Assembly: GCA_947069175.1 (NCBI GenBank)
Contig: CAMTDV010000018.1
Location: 39,692,869 to 39,756,868, forward strand
Direction of reading: 5' to 3'
Length of the DNA stretch: 64,000 bases
Origin: Scalesia atractyloides
Lineage: Eukaryota; Streptophyta; Magnoliopsida; Asterales; Asteraceae
Below the pieces are notes generated by a model that saw only the letters and a program-made list of their open reading frames with translations, was not told the DNA's origin and did no database searches. Position 1 is the first letter of the stretch. Every line of letters begins with the position of its first letter. Of the stretch, positions 45,328-57,258 are shown in pieces. Position numbers and translations under genes: made by a program.

Positions 45328-46163
45328 CCCTTTAGCTGGCAGAAACTTTCAAAAATTGGCAAAACAGGCCCCTGAACTTGTTTTTGACACGTTTTGGCAC
45401 TTTTAACACCCGTTAACCTCATTTCAAAGCTTTATAAGGAAAATAAAGTATAGGAAACAGAAAATGCACTCAAAAATATTCCGGATGTCGGTTCGTTTGG
45501 TCATACGTTTGCGGTTTTCGGTTAATTATGACAAAAATCGTAAGAACGCGCTAATGACCGTACATGCGTAACGAATGATATTTTTGCATTCCAATCATTA
45601 ATATATGATATTTTAATGATTACAAAAATTTTTGGATAACTGAACATGTTCCGGATAGAGAAATACCCGAAAAGACATAGTTTCGCAGAATTTGCAAAAT
45701 AGCCCCTGAAGTTACAAAAGTGTGTTTTTCCATACCAAAGCCTTCAAAACTTAATTCTTAGTTATGTAAAGGTTATTTAAGGTATGTTAAGCTTGTGAAC
45801 TTGTTCCGGAGTGTGCGTCACTATGAGAATTGGTAAACTTTCATAGTTTGTCGTAAATAGTCCCTATGATCGAATAAGCTTGTTTTTGACATACCAAACC
45901 CTTCAAAACTTATTTCTAAGTTATATAAAGGATATTTAGGGTATTTTTAGCTTATGTCACTATTCCGGACTATACATTGCGTTTAACTAATTTCGTTTTG
46001 CGATTACAGTTCCAAAAAAGGTTTAAAAGATCGGATTTGAACAAGGATTAAAAATACACAAATGTCATAAGTAAATATAAAAAACTCATAAATGTAATAC
46101 CAAAATTCATTAAGTATAACATTTTCGGATAAAATACAAAGATTTGAAAGCATAGATGTCACA

Positions 46164-46180
46164 GTCTCCCCTACTTCAGG
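46164..46180 (-). other. polypurine tract of gypsy element 1
   Basis: AAGTAGGGGAGACTG on the minus strand, directly before LTR 1; primes plus-strand synthesis. Confidence 0.8.
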
Positions 46181-46197
46181 AAATTTCGTCCCGAAAT

Positions 46198-47391
46198 TTA
46201 ACTAGAGGAAACTGCTGAGAAGAGATGCGGATATTTCGCCTTCAATTGATCCTCTTGTTCCCAAGTAAACTCTGGGCAACGTTTGGATTCCCAGCGAACT
46301 TTAATTATCGGTATACGTCTATGCTTTAGCTTCTAGACTTCACGATCCAATATTTCCACTGGTTTCTCAACAAAATGCATCGTGTTATCAACACGAATTT
46401 CATCAAGAAGGATGTGGAGGTTTTCATCAGCCAAACACTTTTTCAAATTGGATACGTGGAATGTTGGATGAACATTTCCAAGTTCAGGAGGTAGCTCAAG
46501 TTTGTAGGCAACTTTTCTGATTCTCTCAACGATCTTAAACGGTCCAACATATCGCGGCGCAAGTTTTCCTTGCTTCCCAAATCTAATCACGCCTTTCCAA
46601 GGTGATACCTTAAGGAGTACGTGATCACCGACTTGGATTTCCAAGGGCTTGCGTCGTTTGTCCGCATAACTCTTTTGACGGCTCCTGGTTGTCAAAAGGT
46701 TTTCACGAATTTTCTTGATCTTATCCGTTGTATCATGAATGAGTTCAGGTCCAGTGAATTGAGATTCACCGATCTCATTCCAACAGACACGTGAACGACA
46801 TTTTCGACCATAAAGAGCTTCAAAAGGTGCCATGTCAATGCTGGGGGGATAACTGTTGTTGTAGGAGAATTCGATCAATGGTAGATGTGAATCCCAACTA
46901 CCACCAAAGTCAATCACACAGGCTCTTAGCATATCCTCCAATGTTTGGATCGTCCTTTCAGATTGTCCATCCGTTTGAGGATGATAAGCAGTGCTCAAAT
47001 TAAGCTTGGATCCCATGGCAGACTGCATGGTTCTCCAGAAATGTGATGTGAATCGAGCATCACAATCATATATAATATCCAGAGGGACACCATGACGAGA
47101 TACTATTTCATCCACATAGATCTTAGCAAGTTTGTCAGCAGAGAAGTCCTCACGAATGGCTATAAAATGTGCTGACTTTGTTAGTCGATCAACGACTACC
47201 CAAATGGCATCATGTCCTCTAAGTGTATGCGGTAATTTGGTAATGAGATCCATGGCAATGCTTTCCCATTTCCAAATTGGAATCTCTGGTTGTTCAAGCA
47301 AATCAGAAGGACACTGATGTTCTGCTTTTACCTTCAGACAAGTAAGGCATTTGGATACGTACAAGGCGATGTCTTTCTTCATACCCGGTCA
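46198..47391 (-). pseudogene. gypsy integrase with chromodomain-like tail
   Basis: One frame, 47382 to 46336, from MKKDIALYVSKCLTC, with zinc-binding CLTC, AMDLITKLP, YDCDARFTS and DGQSERTIQTLED forming the DDE triad. It continues through the GPF-like KLAPRYVGPFKI module. A TAG at 46335-46333 precedes a chromodomain-like tail (KVRWESKRCPEFTWE, about 46300-46240) that ends at TAA 46200-46198. The tail may steer integration to modified chromatin. At 47391-47389 a TGA replaces one of the two Trp codons (YW*PG; the second gypsy has YWW) and separates it from RT/RNase H in the same frame. Confidence 0.88.
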
Positions 47392-48930
47392 CCAATACCG
47401 GGTACGAAGATCCTTGTACATTTTGTCTGCACCAGGATGAATTGAATAACGAGACTTCTGAGTTTCATCCATTATCAAGGTGCGGAGATTGTCTAGACTT
47501 GGAACCCACAAACGGTTCAGATAATAAGATAACCCATTGTCTTTTGTTTCCAGCTGAAGCTCGAGATGATGTGGCAGTTCATCACATAGCTTTTCTTGCG
47601 TGACACAAGTGCGTTGAACCTCCAGAATACGTGTCTGGATATCCAATCGAACCTGTACAAAATGCAGCTTGACACGTTCTTTACGACTTAGCGCATCGGC
47701 TACGAAATTCGCCTTACCAGGATGGTAGCGAATTTCGCAGTCATAGTCATTCAGAAGTTCAACCCATTTTCGTTGCCTCATGCTTAGTTCTTTCTGATTG
47801 AAGATGTGTTGAAGACTTTTGTGGTCCGTGAAAACCACACATTTTGTACCATAGAGATAATGTCTCCAAATCTTAAGAGCGAAAACAACAGCACCCAACT
47901 CAAGATCATGAGTGGTGTAATTCTTTTCGTGAACTTTTAGTTGTCTCGATGCATAAGCTATAACTTTGTCTCTTTGGATAAGGACACAACCGAGGCCTAA
48001 GTTTGATGCATCACAGTATACGACAAAATCATCGTTACCCTCGGGTAAGGATAGAATAGGAGCATCACAAAGCTTTTGCTTCAGAGTTTGAAAAGCTTCT
48101 TCCTGTTTGGGTCCCCACTCAAAAGGTTTATTCTTTTGAGTTAAAGAAGTGAGGGGAACCGCAATCTTGGAGAAATTAGCAATGAAACGGCGGTAATAAC
48201 CCGCAAGACCCAAGAATGAACGAACTTCAGTAGGGGTTGTAGGTGTATTCCAATCCCTGATTGCACTAATCTTTGCGGGATCCACATGAATACCTTGTTC
48301 GTTGATAATATGTCCCAAAAACTGAACTTCCTTAAGCCAAAATTCACACTTGGAGAATTTGGCGTAAAGTTGTTCTTTCTTTAGGAGTTCCATTGTTAAA
48401 CGAAGATGTTGTTCATGATCGGCTAGTGTCTTGGAATAAATCAAGATGTCATTAATAAAAACAATGATGAACTTGTCCAAATAAGGCTTACAAACCCTAG
48501 TCATCAAGTCCATGAAGACGGCAGGAGCATTGGTTAAGCCGAAGGGCATAACAGTGAACTCATAATGGCCATAACAAGTGCAGAAGGATGTCTTGGGAAT
48601 ATCTTCCTCGAGTTCACGATGCTGATGATACCCAGAACGTAGATCAATCTTTGAAAAGCAAGTAGCACCTTGTAGTTGGTCAAAAAGATCATCAATGCGA
48701 GGTAGGGGATATCAATTTTTGATTATGAGCTTGTTGAGATCACGGTAATCGATACACATACGGAAAGACCAATCCTTCTTTTTCACAAATAACACAGGAG
48801 CACCCCAAGGTGAAAAGCTCGATCGAATGAATCCTTTGTCAGATAATCCTGAAGCTGTTTTGACAATTCTTGCATCTCAGACGGTGCAAGACGGTATGGA
48901 GATTTAGCAATAGGGTTGGCACCAGGTACA
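47392..48930 (-). pseudogene. gypsy reverse transcriptase and RNase H
   Basis: Frame 48549-47392: MPFGLTNAPAVFMDLM, YLDKFIIVFINDILIYS, FLGHIINEQGIHVDP, RSFLGLAGYYRRFI, then RNase H with VVYCDASNLGLGCVL, THDLELGAVVFALK, TDHKSLQHIF and RYHPGKANFVADALSR. The catalytic FIDD box reads FIND (AAT at 48451-48453), so a metal-binding Asp is lost. Upstream, TGA at 48714-48712 replaces the Arg of KNRYPLPR, and a frameshift lies near 48850. RT cannot have been active in this state. Confidence 0.9.
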
Positions 48931-49485
48931 AGGTCTATCGGGAAACATCTCAGGATAATCCCGAACAACAGGGATATCTTGAATAGTTCTACCCTTGCCT
49001 TTCTCCTTTACGATATGTGCCAAGAAAGCCACATAATTCTTGCATAGGTATTTTTGGGCTTGAGTACAAGTCATGAGTTTGAGGCTACTACTCGGTTTTT
49101 CTCCACGAACTTCCAGAATTTCACCAGATGGAAGAGGTATACGAACAATCTTATCGAAACAAACAACCTCAGCATGATGTTTAGTTAACCATTCCATTCC
49201 CACTATAATGTCAAAGCTCCCAAGTTGCATAGGTGTGAGGTTAATAGGAAAAAGATGGTTATTAAAGTTCAATTGGCAACCCGGAATGACAAAATCGAGT
49301 ACAAGAGGTTCACCACTTGCTATTTCCATTGTCAAGGGCTTTCCTAGTTTGGTTCTCGGTTTCGCAAGTAAAGGCTCAAATGTTAAGGACACAAAACTTT
49401 AATCAGCACCCGAATCAAATAGTACAGAAGCAGGATGGTTGTAAACAAAGAATGTACCGTTCACCACCTCGTTGTCGGCCCGTGC
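48904..49485 (-). pseudogene. gypsy protease
   Basis: VLFDSGAD at about 49424-49401 is the active-site triad. TAA follows where most family members have Lys or Gln, then SFVSLTFEPLL through FDIIVGMEWLTKHHAEVVC to 48904. Between YPEMFPD and IDLVPGANPIAKSPYR about 45 bp expected in this family are missing and the frame changes, so the protease-RT junction is deleted. Confidence 0.8.
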
Positions 49486-50619
49486 TTCATTTGCATTGAT
49501 ATTAAAAGCTCGTCCACGAACCTGGTTTGCATTCATCAACCTCGGGCAGTTGTTACGGTAGTGGGTGAGATCCCCACAGTTGTAGCCAGATCCTGGTGGG
49601 TAATGAGGTCGAGCAGGATTGGCTGGCTGCTGAACCGGGTTTTGGACTACGTTGTTCAGGTTGGGACGCGAGCGACAAACATTGGCTAAATGACCAGATC
49701 TACCACAGTTTGTACAAATACGACATGGGAGATGAGGCTGGTGATGACTGTTGCACCTGTTGCACAAAGGTGCGGTGCCGACATACTGTTTCTTGGCAGG
49801 AGGTTGAGCAGGCTGATTTGGGGTAGCTGGAGCGGCTTGAGTAGTGACAGCAAAGTTCTTGAAAGCTTTGCGCTTCCTAGACTTCTTTGAAGACTCAGCT
49901 TTCTTACACTTTGGTTTTTCAGACTTGTCACACGGTTTCTTTCACCCTTCCGGTGGAGCTTACCCTTTTTGATCTGCGATTCAGTCAGTGTCGCTGATAG
50001 CTCGATGGCTTGCCTGACAATGGTAGGGTTGCTGTCGCTGACAATATCCTGAACCGGGTCAGGAAGACCGTCTATGTACTTCTCTATTGCCTAATCCAAA
50101 GGCGTCACCATCTCTGGACACAACAAACTCAACTCCTCATACCTGTCAGTATACGCACGGTGCTCACCACTGTCTTGCTTCAGGTCATGAAACTCATTTT
50201 CGAGTGCCCTCTTTTCATGTCAGGGGCAAAACTCTTTCATCATCAAGGCCCTGAGCTCCCAAGTCTGACCGATAGCAACGTCAGCACCCCTATCTCTCAT
50301 GACTCTGTTCCACCACATGAGCTGTCTCTTTTCAAACACGCTAGAAGAAAACTCAACTTTGCGCTCATTTGGACATTGAACATGGCGCAATGTATTCTCA
50401 AGACTCTCAAACCAATGTAGGAGCCCAGTTGCTCCCTCAGAACCACTAAACTTGAGCGGTTTAGCCAAATTGAATTGTTTAAAGTTGCACGCAGCAGATG
50501 CATTATTGTTATTGTTAGCTTGGTTTATCGAGTTATGAGATTTGGAAGCACTGCAGCGAACTGCTGAGCAATTAGAGCCGCCATGTCGGCGTCCGTATTT
50601 ACGTTTCGTCGAGGAGGCA
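49399..50619 (-). pseudogene. gypsy gag
   Basis: Start MPPRRNVNTDADMAALIAQQ at 50619. One base is missing at about 50528 compared with the extra copy at 42055, so the frame breaks. It resumes as KPLKFSGSEGATGLLHWFESLE, with TGA at 50222-50220 (CP*HEK) and TAG at 50093-50091 (LD*AIEK) matching Arg and Gln of the usual pattern. A basic stretch and zinc knuckle CTNCGRSGHLANVC follow (about 49720-49680). A second knuckle reads GYNCGDLTHYRNNC and has lost its first Cys. Confidence 0.85.
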
Positions 50620-51211
50620 TTCTATAAGAGAGAAAAATATGAGAGAAAACGAGTGAGATGAATGTTGAATAATCAAAATGAGATGAGTAAATATCGACAA
50701 ATGTACGGACGGTGGTCATTCATTCATTTCTCAAAACGAGAACGAACGACACAAAATGACTAATCAAAGCAAATGGGTCTTTATAATGTATCACGAAGAC
50801 ATACTTTAGCCTATAAGTGGACACTCACCCCAAGAGTTCCCAGGTAAGAGTAACTGGTCCGATTAAGTGGATTTGTACGAACACTCTAGCCTAGACAGAA
50901 AACTCAAGGCACAGGCACCCACCCTTCCAGATTGCACGTGTTCACATTATTAAACCCAAACTTTGACGAGATTTTGAAAACATACAAGGCATTAAGCCAA
51001 AAATAAATCATCTAAGGATAGATGGTTGATTTCAAAATCATTTTGGAAATTGTGTTTATGTTTTGGTGTTCACCTAAGGATAGGTGACGGTATTGTTTTA
51101 AGATCTAAACACATTGGCTCTGATACCAATCCTAGAAAGGTTATAGTCTAGGCCAAAGCATTACTAATAACCTAATTCCCTATAACCATTGGCTCTGATA
51201 CCAATCTTTTC
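50620..51211 (-). other. gypsy leader with PBS and a second PBS-like site
   Basis: The PBS TGGTATCAGAGCC lies at 51203-51191, eight bases from LTR 2. An identical 13-mer stands at 51128-51116, 75 bp downstream, embedded in ccattggctctgataccaat-type sequence. The extra leader at 42.5 kb has different DNA there. No gene in the leader. Confidence 0.85.
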
Positions 51212-54200
51212 TGTCACACCCCAACCACGTAAAACAACAAACCGTGGCGGAAACGTCGGGGAATGTTGTAGCAGAATTATTGTTTCAATAACCATGGCAC
51301 ATAAGTTAAGTTTCATTTGTTAATATTGTTTACATCGTCTTGGATAAAAACGGAAATACAACAAAAGTTAAGCTATTATTCTGATTTTATAGTCACTAAG
51401 GCCCAGTCCGCCCTAAATGTAGCTAGCTTGACATCAAACATTTGCACCTGAAACATATGTGAAAATAAAGTCAGCCAAATAATATCGGCGAGTACATAGG
51501 TTTTGTGTTGATGCTTCATGGCTTTGATTATTTTAAGAAAAGTTTAAAGTAGTACAAAAGTCGCCATGAACCATAAAAAGTTTCTTTTATAAGAACCATA
51601 TGAAAATCAATATGATATAAAAGAAATGATGCATGGTTAAATAGATAATCAAAAGTAAATTTTGTCTCGTATAAAAATGTCAGGTTATGTATAAGATATG
51701 TCATGTCTTGTATTTTGTTTAAAATTATTTATATAACGTCACAATATGTAAGATAATAAAAGCACTTATATAAAGGAAGTACCATCGGCGTATCCACCAT
51801 GCTTTTATCATATTACACACTTCACGCTATTTAAGTCATTCACCATAAACCAATGTCGAGTAAAAAATGTCATGTAAACCATTGTCGAGTAAACCAATGT
51901 CATGTAAACCAATGTCGAGTAAACAATATCATGTAAACTAAGTCGAGTATACCAATGTCGAGTGAACAATGTCGAGTTTTATAAACCATTTGCCTTTTTT
52001 GTTAAAACCTATATTATGCATTGTTGGCGAATACATTCAAGCCTTGTTGACTGTCAGATAAACCCCTATCCGGTCAAGGGTTTATCAATGTTCACCGGAT
52101 TCTGTCATTCCCTAAGGTCGCTTCCAAACATACCTAGGAAGTGGGAACGAGAATGTCAATCCTATGGTACCATTACATACTACCGGTCGGCGTGATCAAT
52201 ATTAATGAATGTATCATTGTCGAATTTAACGCACCAAAATGCCGATAACAATGTAAGCATGTCTGAAAAATGTCTTTGAAAATGTCTATGAAAATGTCTT
52301 TGAAAATGTCTTTAAAAATTGTGTACTAGTATGCTAGGTCAACATACATAGCAAAAATGTCTTTGAAAATCAATGTAATGAATATGCAAATCAATCATGT
52401 GAATCAAAATGCAATAAAAGTCATGTAATATATGTAATATGTAATCAAAGCATCTAATATGCCATGAAAACACGAAAATAATCATAGGCACAATATGTTT
52501 CACCCCAAAACATTTGACAAAGTAAAATAGGGGACTTTGTACTCACATGTGATTGCAAAAGTATCCTTGTTTAAGAAGATAAACCAAGATCAAGAGTCCG
52601 TGAAATCAAGCGTGTCCTATAAACGGTTAACTATGTAAATATCGGAACTTGAAATCGGAAGATTTGGATAGAATGAGACTTTATAAACCAAATGAGTGTT
52701 GGAACTCATATGATATGGTTTAATAGGTTAACATTCTGAGTTGGAAAGGATTTTTAAGTGCTTTTGACCCGTTATGACCCGTTAAGGTAGTTTAAGCTAC
52801 TTTAACGCGTCATTTGCGTAACTACGCATTCGGATGGTTAGATATGTGTTATGATAAGTTTTAAATGCTTAAACATGGTTACAATATTATTTGATCAGGT
52901 TGTATGTCAAAATTTATGTTACCTATGTGTTTAATTGGTTTTCTTGCGAAAAGGGCATTTTGGTCATTTTTTAAGATTATTACAATTAATTATCATAACA
53001 CAATCCAAACAACATGATCATAAGGTATAACCTCAGAGGGTTATTACCTATATGTTTATGGTCACATGTATGTATTTGATCGGATCTAAAATCGACCAAA
53101 CGGGTCAGATGCGAAAGTCAAAGCGGTGGCCAAACCGCTAGACTTTTGGCTCTAGACAAGCACTATAATGAAAGTGACGAATTTGACATATATTGACATG
53201 TCTTAATAAGTTTATAAAAGTATTTTGGTATCAAAACAACCTGTTTTGACACACGAAAACAGATCCATTGCAAAATGCGCAAAAATCACATTTTGATCGA
53301 AACTTTGACTTGTCAAAATGACTAGAAAATGTGGGAATCAGTAGGCATGATTTTTAGGGATCATAACCACCATGATTACCATCATATTGCAAGATTCAAT
53401 TGAGATTTATCTTGATCAATTCATGATCATAACTAAAAGTCAAACAGAAAGTCAAACTGTTTGATTTTTAGTCCATTTAAGCTATAATAATTGAACAAGA
53501 CAAGAGTGGAACACTTACAAACACAAGGGAATGATCCAGAACACCAGAGAAAGCTCCAAGGATGTTGCAAATTTGGATTTGTAGCAGAAAGGATCAAAGG
53601 AGATGGTTGCAAAGTTAGAAAAATGAAGAACAATTGGGTATTAGAGATTTCTTGGAGTTCTAGGAGCAAGACAAGTGTCCATGACTCACCATAGAGTTGG
53701 ATTAGTATCCCCTAACTTGTCAAATGCAGAAACAAGGGTGGCATAATCGTTTGGTGAGTTAAAATTGGAGTTATTCAGCTGCTGCCACGTTCCTGGTGAG
53801 CTGGGGGTCCCTTACGGACCATAAGGGCCTTGGGCTTACGGTCCGTAAGCCGTTTAGCTGGCAGAAACTTTCAAAAATTGGCAAAACAGGCCCCTTAACT
53901 TGTTTTTGACACATTTTGGCAATTTTAACACCCGTTAACCTCATTTCAAAGCTTTATAAGGATAATAAAGTATAGGGAACATGAAATGTGCTAAAAAAAT
54001 ATTCTGGATGTCGGTTCGTTTGGTCGTACGGTTGCAGTTTTCGGTTAATTACGACGAAAATCGTAACGAACGCGCAAATGACCGTACATGCGTAACGAAT
54101 GATATTTTTGCATTCCTATCATTAAGATATGATATTTTATCGATTACAAAAATTTTTGGATGACCGAACATGTTCCGGATAGTGAAATACGTGAAAAGAC

Positions 54201-54686
54201 ATAGTTTCGCAGAATTTGCAAAATAGCCCCTGAAGTTACAAAAGTGTGTTTTTGCCATACCAAACCCTTCAAAACTTATTCTAAGTTATGCAAAGGTTAT
54301 TTAAGGTATGTTAAGCGTGTGAACTTGTTCCGGAGTGTGCGTCGCTACGACAATCGGTAGACTTTCATAATTTGTCGTAAATAGTCCCTGTGATCGAATA
54401 AGCTTGTTTTTTACAGACCAAACCCTTCAAAACTTATTTCTAAGTTATATAAAGGATATTTAGGGTATGTTTAGCTTATGTCACTATTCCGGACTATACG
54501 TTGCGTTTAACTGATTTCGTTTTGCGATTACACTTCCAGATAGGTTTAAAAGATCGGATTTGAACAAGGAATAAAAATACACAAATGTCATAAGTAAATA
54601 TACAAAACTCATTAATGTAATACCAAAATTCATTAAGTATAACATTGTCGGATAAAATACAAAGATTGGAAAGCACATATGTGACA
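51212..54686 (-). mobile_element. gypsy LTR 2 (3,475 bp)
   Basis: Plus-strand ends TGTCACACCCC and ATATGTGACA. Same content as LTR 1, with a shorter minisatellite (51846-51975, about four units). It is the 5' LTR of the full element. No gene. Confidence 0.88.
51846..51975. repeat. 29-30-bp minisatellite in LTR 2
   Basis: About four units of the same sequence as 43281-43455; a local length change since the two LTRs were identical. Confidence 0.8.
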
Positions 54687-54733
54687 TTATTCAAGATTAT
54701 TAAGTTGAACTTGATAGATGAATAAGATATTAC
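54687..54733 (+). repeat. 47-bp remnant of the array LTR
   Basis: tcaagattattaagttgaac and the following gatagatgaataagatatt match the U3 of the plus-strand array LTR at about 40470-40510 with few changes. It lies between gypsy LTR 2 and the second copia copy, so array DNA originally continued past the gypsy insertion. Confidence 0.75.
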
Positions 54734-54736
54734 CAT

Positions 54737-56254
54737 AGTTCCACCATTGCTGAGACCAAACAACAACTCGAGGACATGAAAATTGAAACAGAATGTGTTC
54801 AACAACTTTTAAGAAGCTACACAACTAACGCATCTGTCATTGATCACATTCTTCCAACTATTCCATCGGAAGAAAAACCTAAAAAGAAAATTGGTAAATA
54901 ATACAGCAATGTTCCTCCTCCCATATGCGAGAAGTATTGTCACAAAATCATTGATGGGATGGATAAGGCACTCAACATTGAGTTGTTTATCTGAAAAGAA
55001 AAATGATGTTGCCAGGGAACATTGATGTAGTCTATAGTAAATAAGATGATGACAGTGTGATAGTTAAAAAGGTGGTTGAAAATGTTCTGTACGATTCTGA
55101 TGATGGCAGCTTTGAGAGCGCCACCTCGAGTTTGAACAGTTCTGACACAATTTTGAAAATGACAATACATCATCGGAATATGATCTATGTGATGATCCTA
55201 ACGTTGTCATGTACAAGGTTAAGGAATCTGATAGATTATACTTTGATGACAGTTTTCCGATTCGGAATGTCAAAGAAGATCAATTGGATAAACTGTTCAA
55301 ATTGGTTGAAGTTTCATCAGAGGACCTAGAGAAAAATGAAAAGAAATTATATTCTAAACCCAAAAGAAATTAGAATAGCTATCGGAGAAAAGGTAGTGAT
55401 CATCCGGAAAATCAGAGAGCCGGGTTGGGTCTAGATGAGGAAGAAGAACCGGTTAAGAAAATGTCACCATTTCACAAGTACAAAGATAAAAATACGAAAT
55501 TCGTTTATGCTTCAAACACGGTTCATGAGGAGAGTTTGATTGGGAAGCAATCAAACAACGAGTTTAAGAAACAAAAAGAACTTCCAGATAAGGCAAAAGC
55601 CACAAGTGGTGTAAAATCCACTAGTGGACACTCACATGATAATCGGACTTGCTTCAAGTGCAATGAAGTTGGTCATATTGCACGCAAGTGTCCGAAATCA
55701 AAACCGGCTTATCTTTGAAGGAAAGAAAGTTTCGATGTTGTGAAACCAAAGCAACCAGAGTTTGTAAAACCGGTCACGATTTTGAAAAGAAACGAATTAA
55801 AACCTGAAGATAAACCTAAATCTGAAAAGAAGTTTGCAAATTCAACTTTCAAAAAAGGTGAATCTTCAAAAGCAAACGAAACAAAGTTTTACATCAAAAT
55901 GGCTAAAATAAAATCACAAGCCTGGATTGCAAAAAGGAAGTTGCCAATATCTGAAATAACTAAGTCTGAGCCTGTTAAGACTACTGATAACATGAAAGAA
56001 TCAAAATCTGAAATCACTAAGTCTGAGCCTGTTAAGACTAGTGATAACATGAAAGAATCAAAATCTGAAATCAAAATTGAAAATGTCAAATGTTTGAAAG
56101 ATAAAATGAAAGTAAAGTTTTCAAACATAAACATCGTAGAAAATCCATATGATGAATATGAATTTGATTATGCTGACGAGTGTGAATTTGATTACGACAA
56201 TGATTATCCAATTCAACCCAAGACCAAGAAGGCTTGGGTCGCGCTGTTTAACTA
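54737..56254 (+). pseudogene. copia gag pseudogene, copy 2
   Basis: Collinear with 1195-2706 but lacking the first 480 bp. Broken frames at 54737-55080, then 55057-55329, then MGLDEEEEPVKKMSPFHKY at 55425 with zinc knuckle CFKCNEVGHIARKC (about 55646-55690). TGA at 55716-55718 is CGA in copy 1. The frame from 55740 to 56254 is open (171 codons) and includes a 20-residue tandem repeat (EITKSEPVKTxDNMKESKS, about 55950-56065), ending AWVALFN. Confidence 0.85.
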
Positions 56255-57258
56255 ATTGTTGAAATGAGCAGGGGCTCTAGAGATCCGTACTTTCCAAGTG
56301 GATTCTGGATAGTGGAGCTTCCAGACATATCACAGGAATGAAATCGCTCTTGTTCGACATAAAAGCTATCAACAGGGGATATGTTGGATGTGCTGGAAAC
56401 CAAGGTGGAAGGATTGTCGCCGAGGGAAAGCTCTTAAACGGAGTTGTTTCATTTGATCAAGTGAACTACATTACGGAGCTTGAGAGCAACCTTCTGAGTA
56501 TTTCTCAAATTTGTGATAAAAAGTTTACCATCCACTTCAACTATAAGGAATGCATGATCATCAAACCGGGTTTCAAAATACCAGACGAGTGGATACTCAT
56601 GCGTGCACCGAGAAAGAATGATTTGTATGTTCTTGACATGGGAAATGCTACTACTTCTTCAAAAACGGCATAATGTTTTGTTTCGAAAGCTACTGAGAAG
56701 GAGTCAATCTTATGGCACAGAAAGATGGGCCAAATTCACCTAAGAAAGATGAATCTGGTGCATAATGATTTGGTGGAAGGTGTGAATCTGAAAAGTTTTC
56801 TTATGACAGATAATTGCCTCGAGTGTAAAAAGGGAAAGCAGATCAAGAAATCTCATCCGAAGAAGATTCTCAATTCGATAAAGTTGCCACTCGAAAGACT
56901 TCATATGGATCTCTTTGGTCCAGTGAATGTCTGAAGCAACTCTGGAGATCTCTACTGCTTGGTAGTCACAGACGATTATTCCCGATACTCGTGGGTATTC
57001 TTCCAAGAATCAAAAGATGAGACGTTTGAAAACTTAGTGATCCTTTTCAAGAAACTTGAGAACCTCTACCATCTTCCGATGAGACGCATTAGAAGTGACA
57101 ACAGTACTGAGTTCAAAAACACTAAAATGAGGGAATTCTGCAACGCTAAAGGATTTTGCATGAGTTTAGTGCACCCTACACTCCGCAGCAAAACGGCGTC
57201 GCTGAAAGGAAGAACATAACTTTAATCAAAACTGCAAGAACCATGCTTGCAGACTCAA
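56255..57258 (+). pseudogene. copia protease and integrase, copy 2, cut by a gypsy LTR
   Basis: DSGASRHITG at about 56312-56340, then 56338-56673 with LLSISQICDKKF; TAA at 56671-56673 is CAA in copy 1. The HHCC module with CLECKKGKQ (about 56815-56845), MDLFGPVNV, TGA at 56932-56934 (CGA in copy 1), VTDDYSRYSWVFF and RSDNSTEF follow. The frame shifts near 57150 and the sequence ends at 57258 in ARTMLADSM, where TGTAACACCC begins. Confidence 0.85.

Larger units (their letters stand above)
42650..46163 (-). mobile_element. gypsy LTR 1 (3,514 bp)
   Basis: Plus-strand ends TGTCACACCC and GATGTCACA. It pairs with 51212-54686 along its length, a few percent different by eye. Long LTRs of this size are usual for Tekay/Del chromoviruses. 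It contains a minisatellite (43281-43455), a stem-loop (45289-45327) and a near-palindrome of 26 bp at about 44260-44285. Short ORFs inside have no recognisable content. Confidence 0.88.
42650..54686 (-). mobile_element. Tekay/Del-like Ty3/gypsy element (12.0 kb)
   Basis: Minus strand, 5' to 3': LTR 2, PBS, leader, gag, protease, RT, RNase H, integrase with chromodomain-like tail, polypurine tract, LTR 1. All parts are present but broken by stops and frameshifts. Beyond LTR 1 a second PBS, leader and gag start continue to 41678, so the whole is LTR-internal-LTR-partial internal. Confidence 0.88.

Noticed and set aside
49208..50420. Plus-strand ORFs opposite gypsy gag and protease
   Set aside because: They are antisense shadows of gag and protease, whose motifs are clear on the minus strand.
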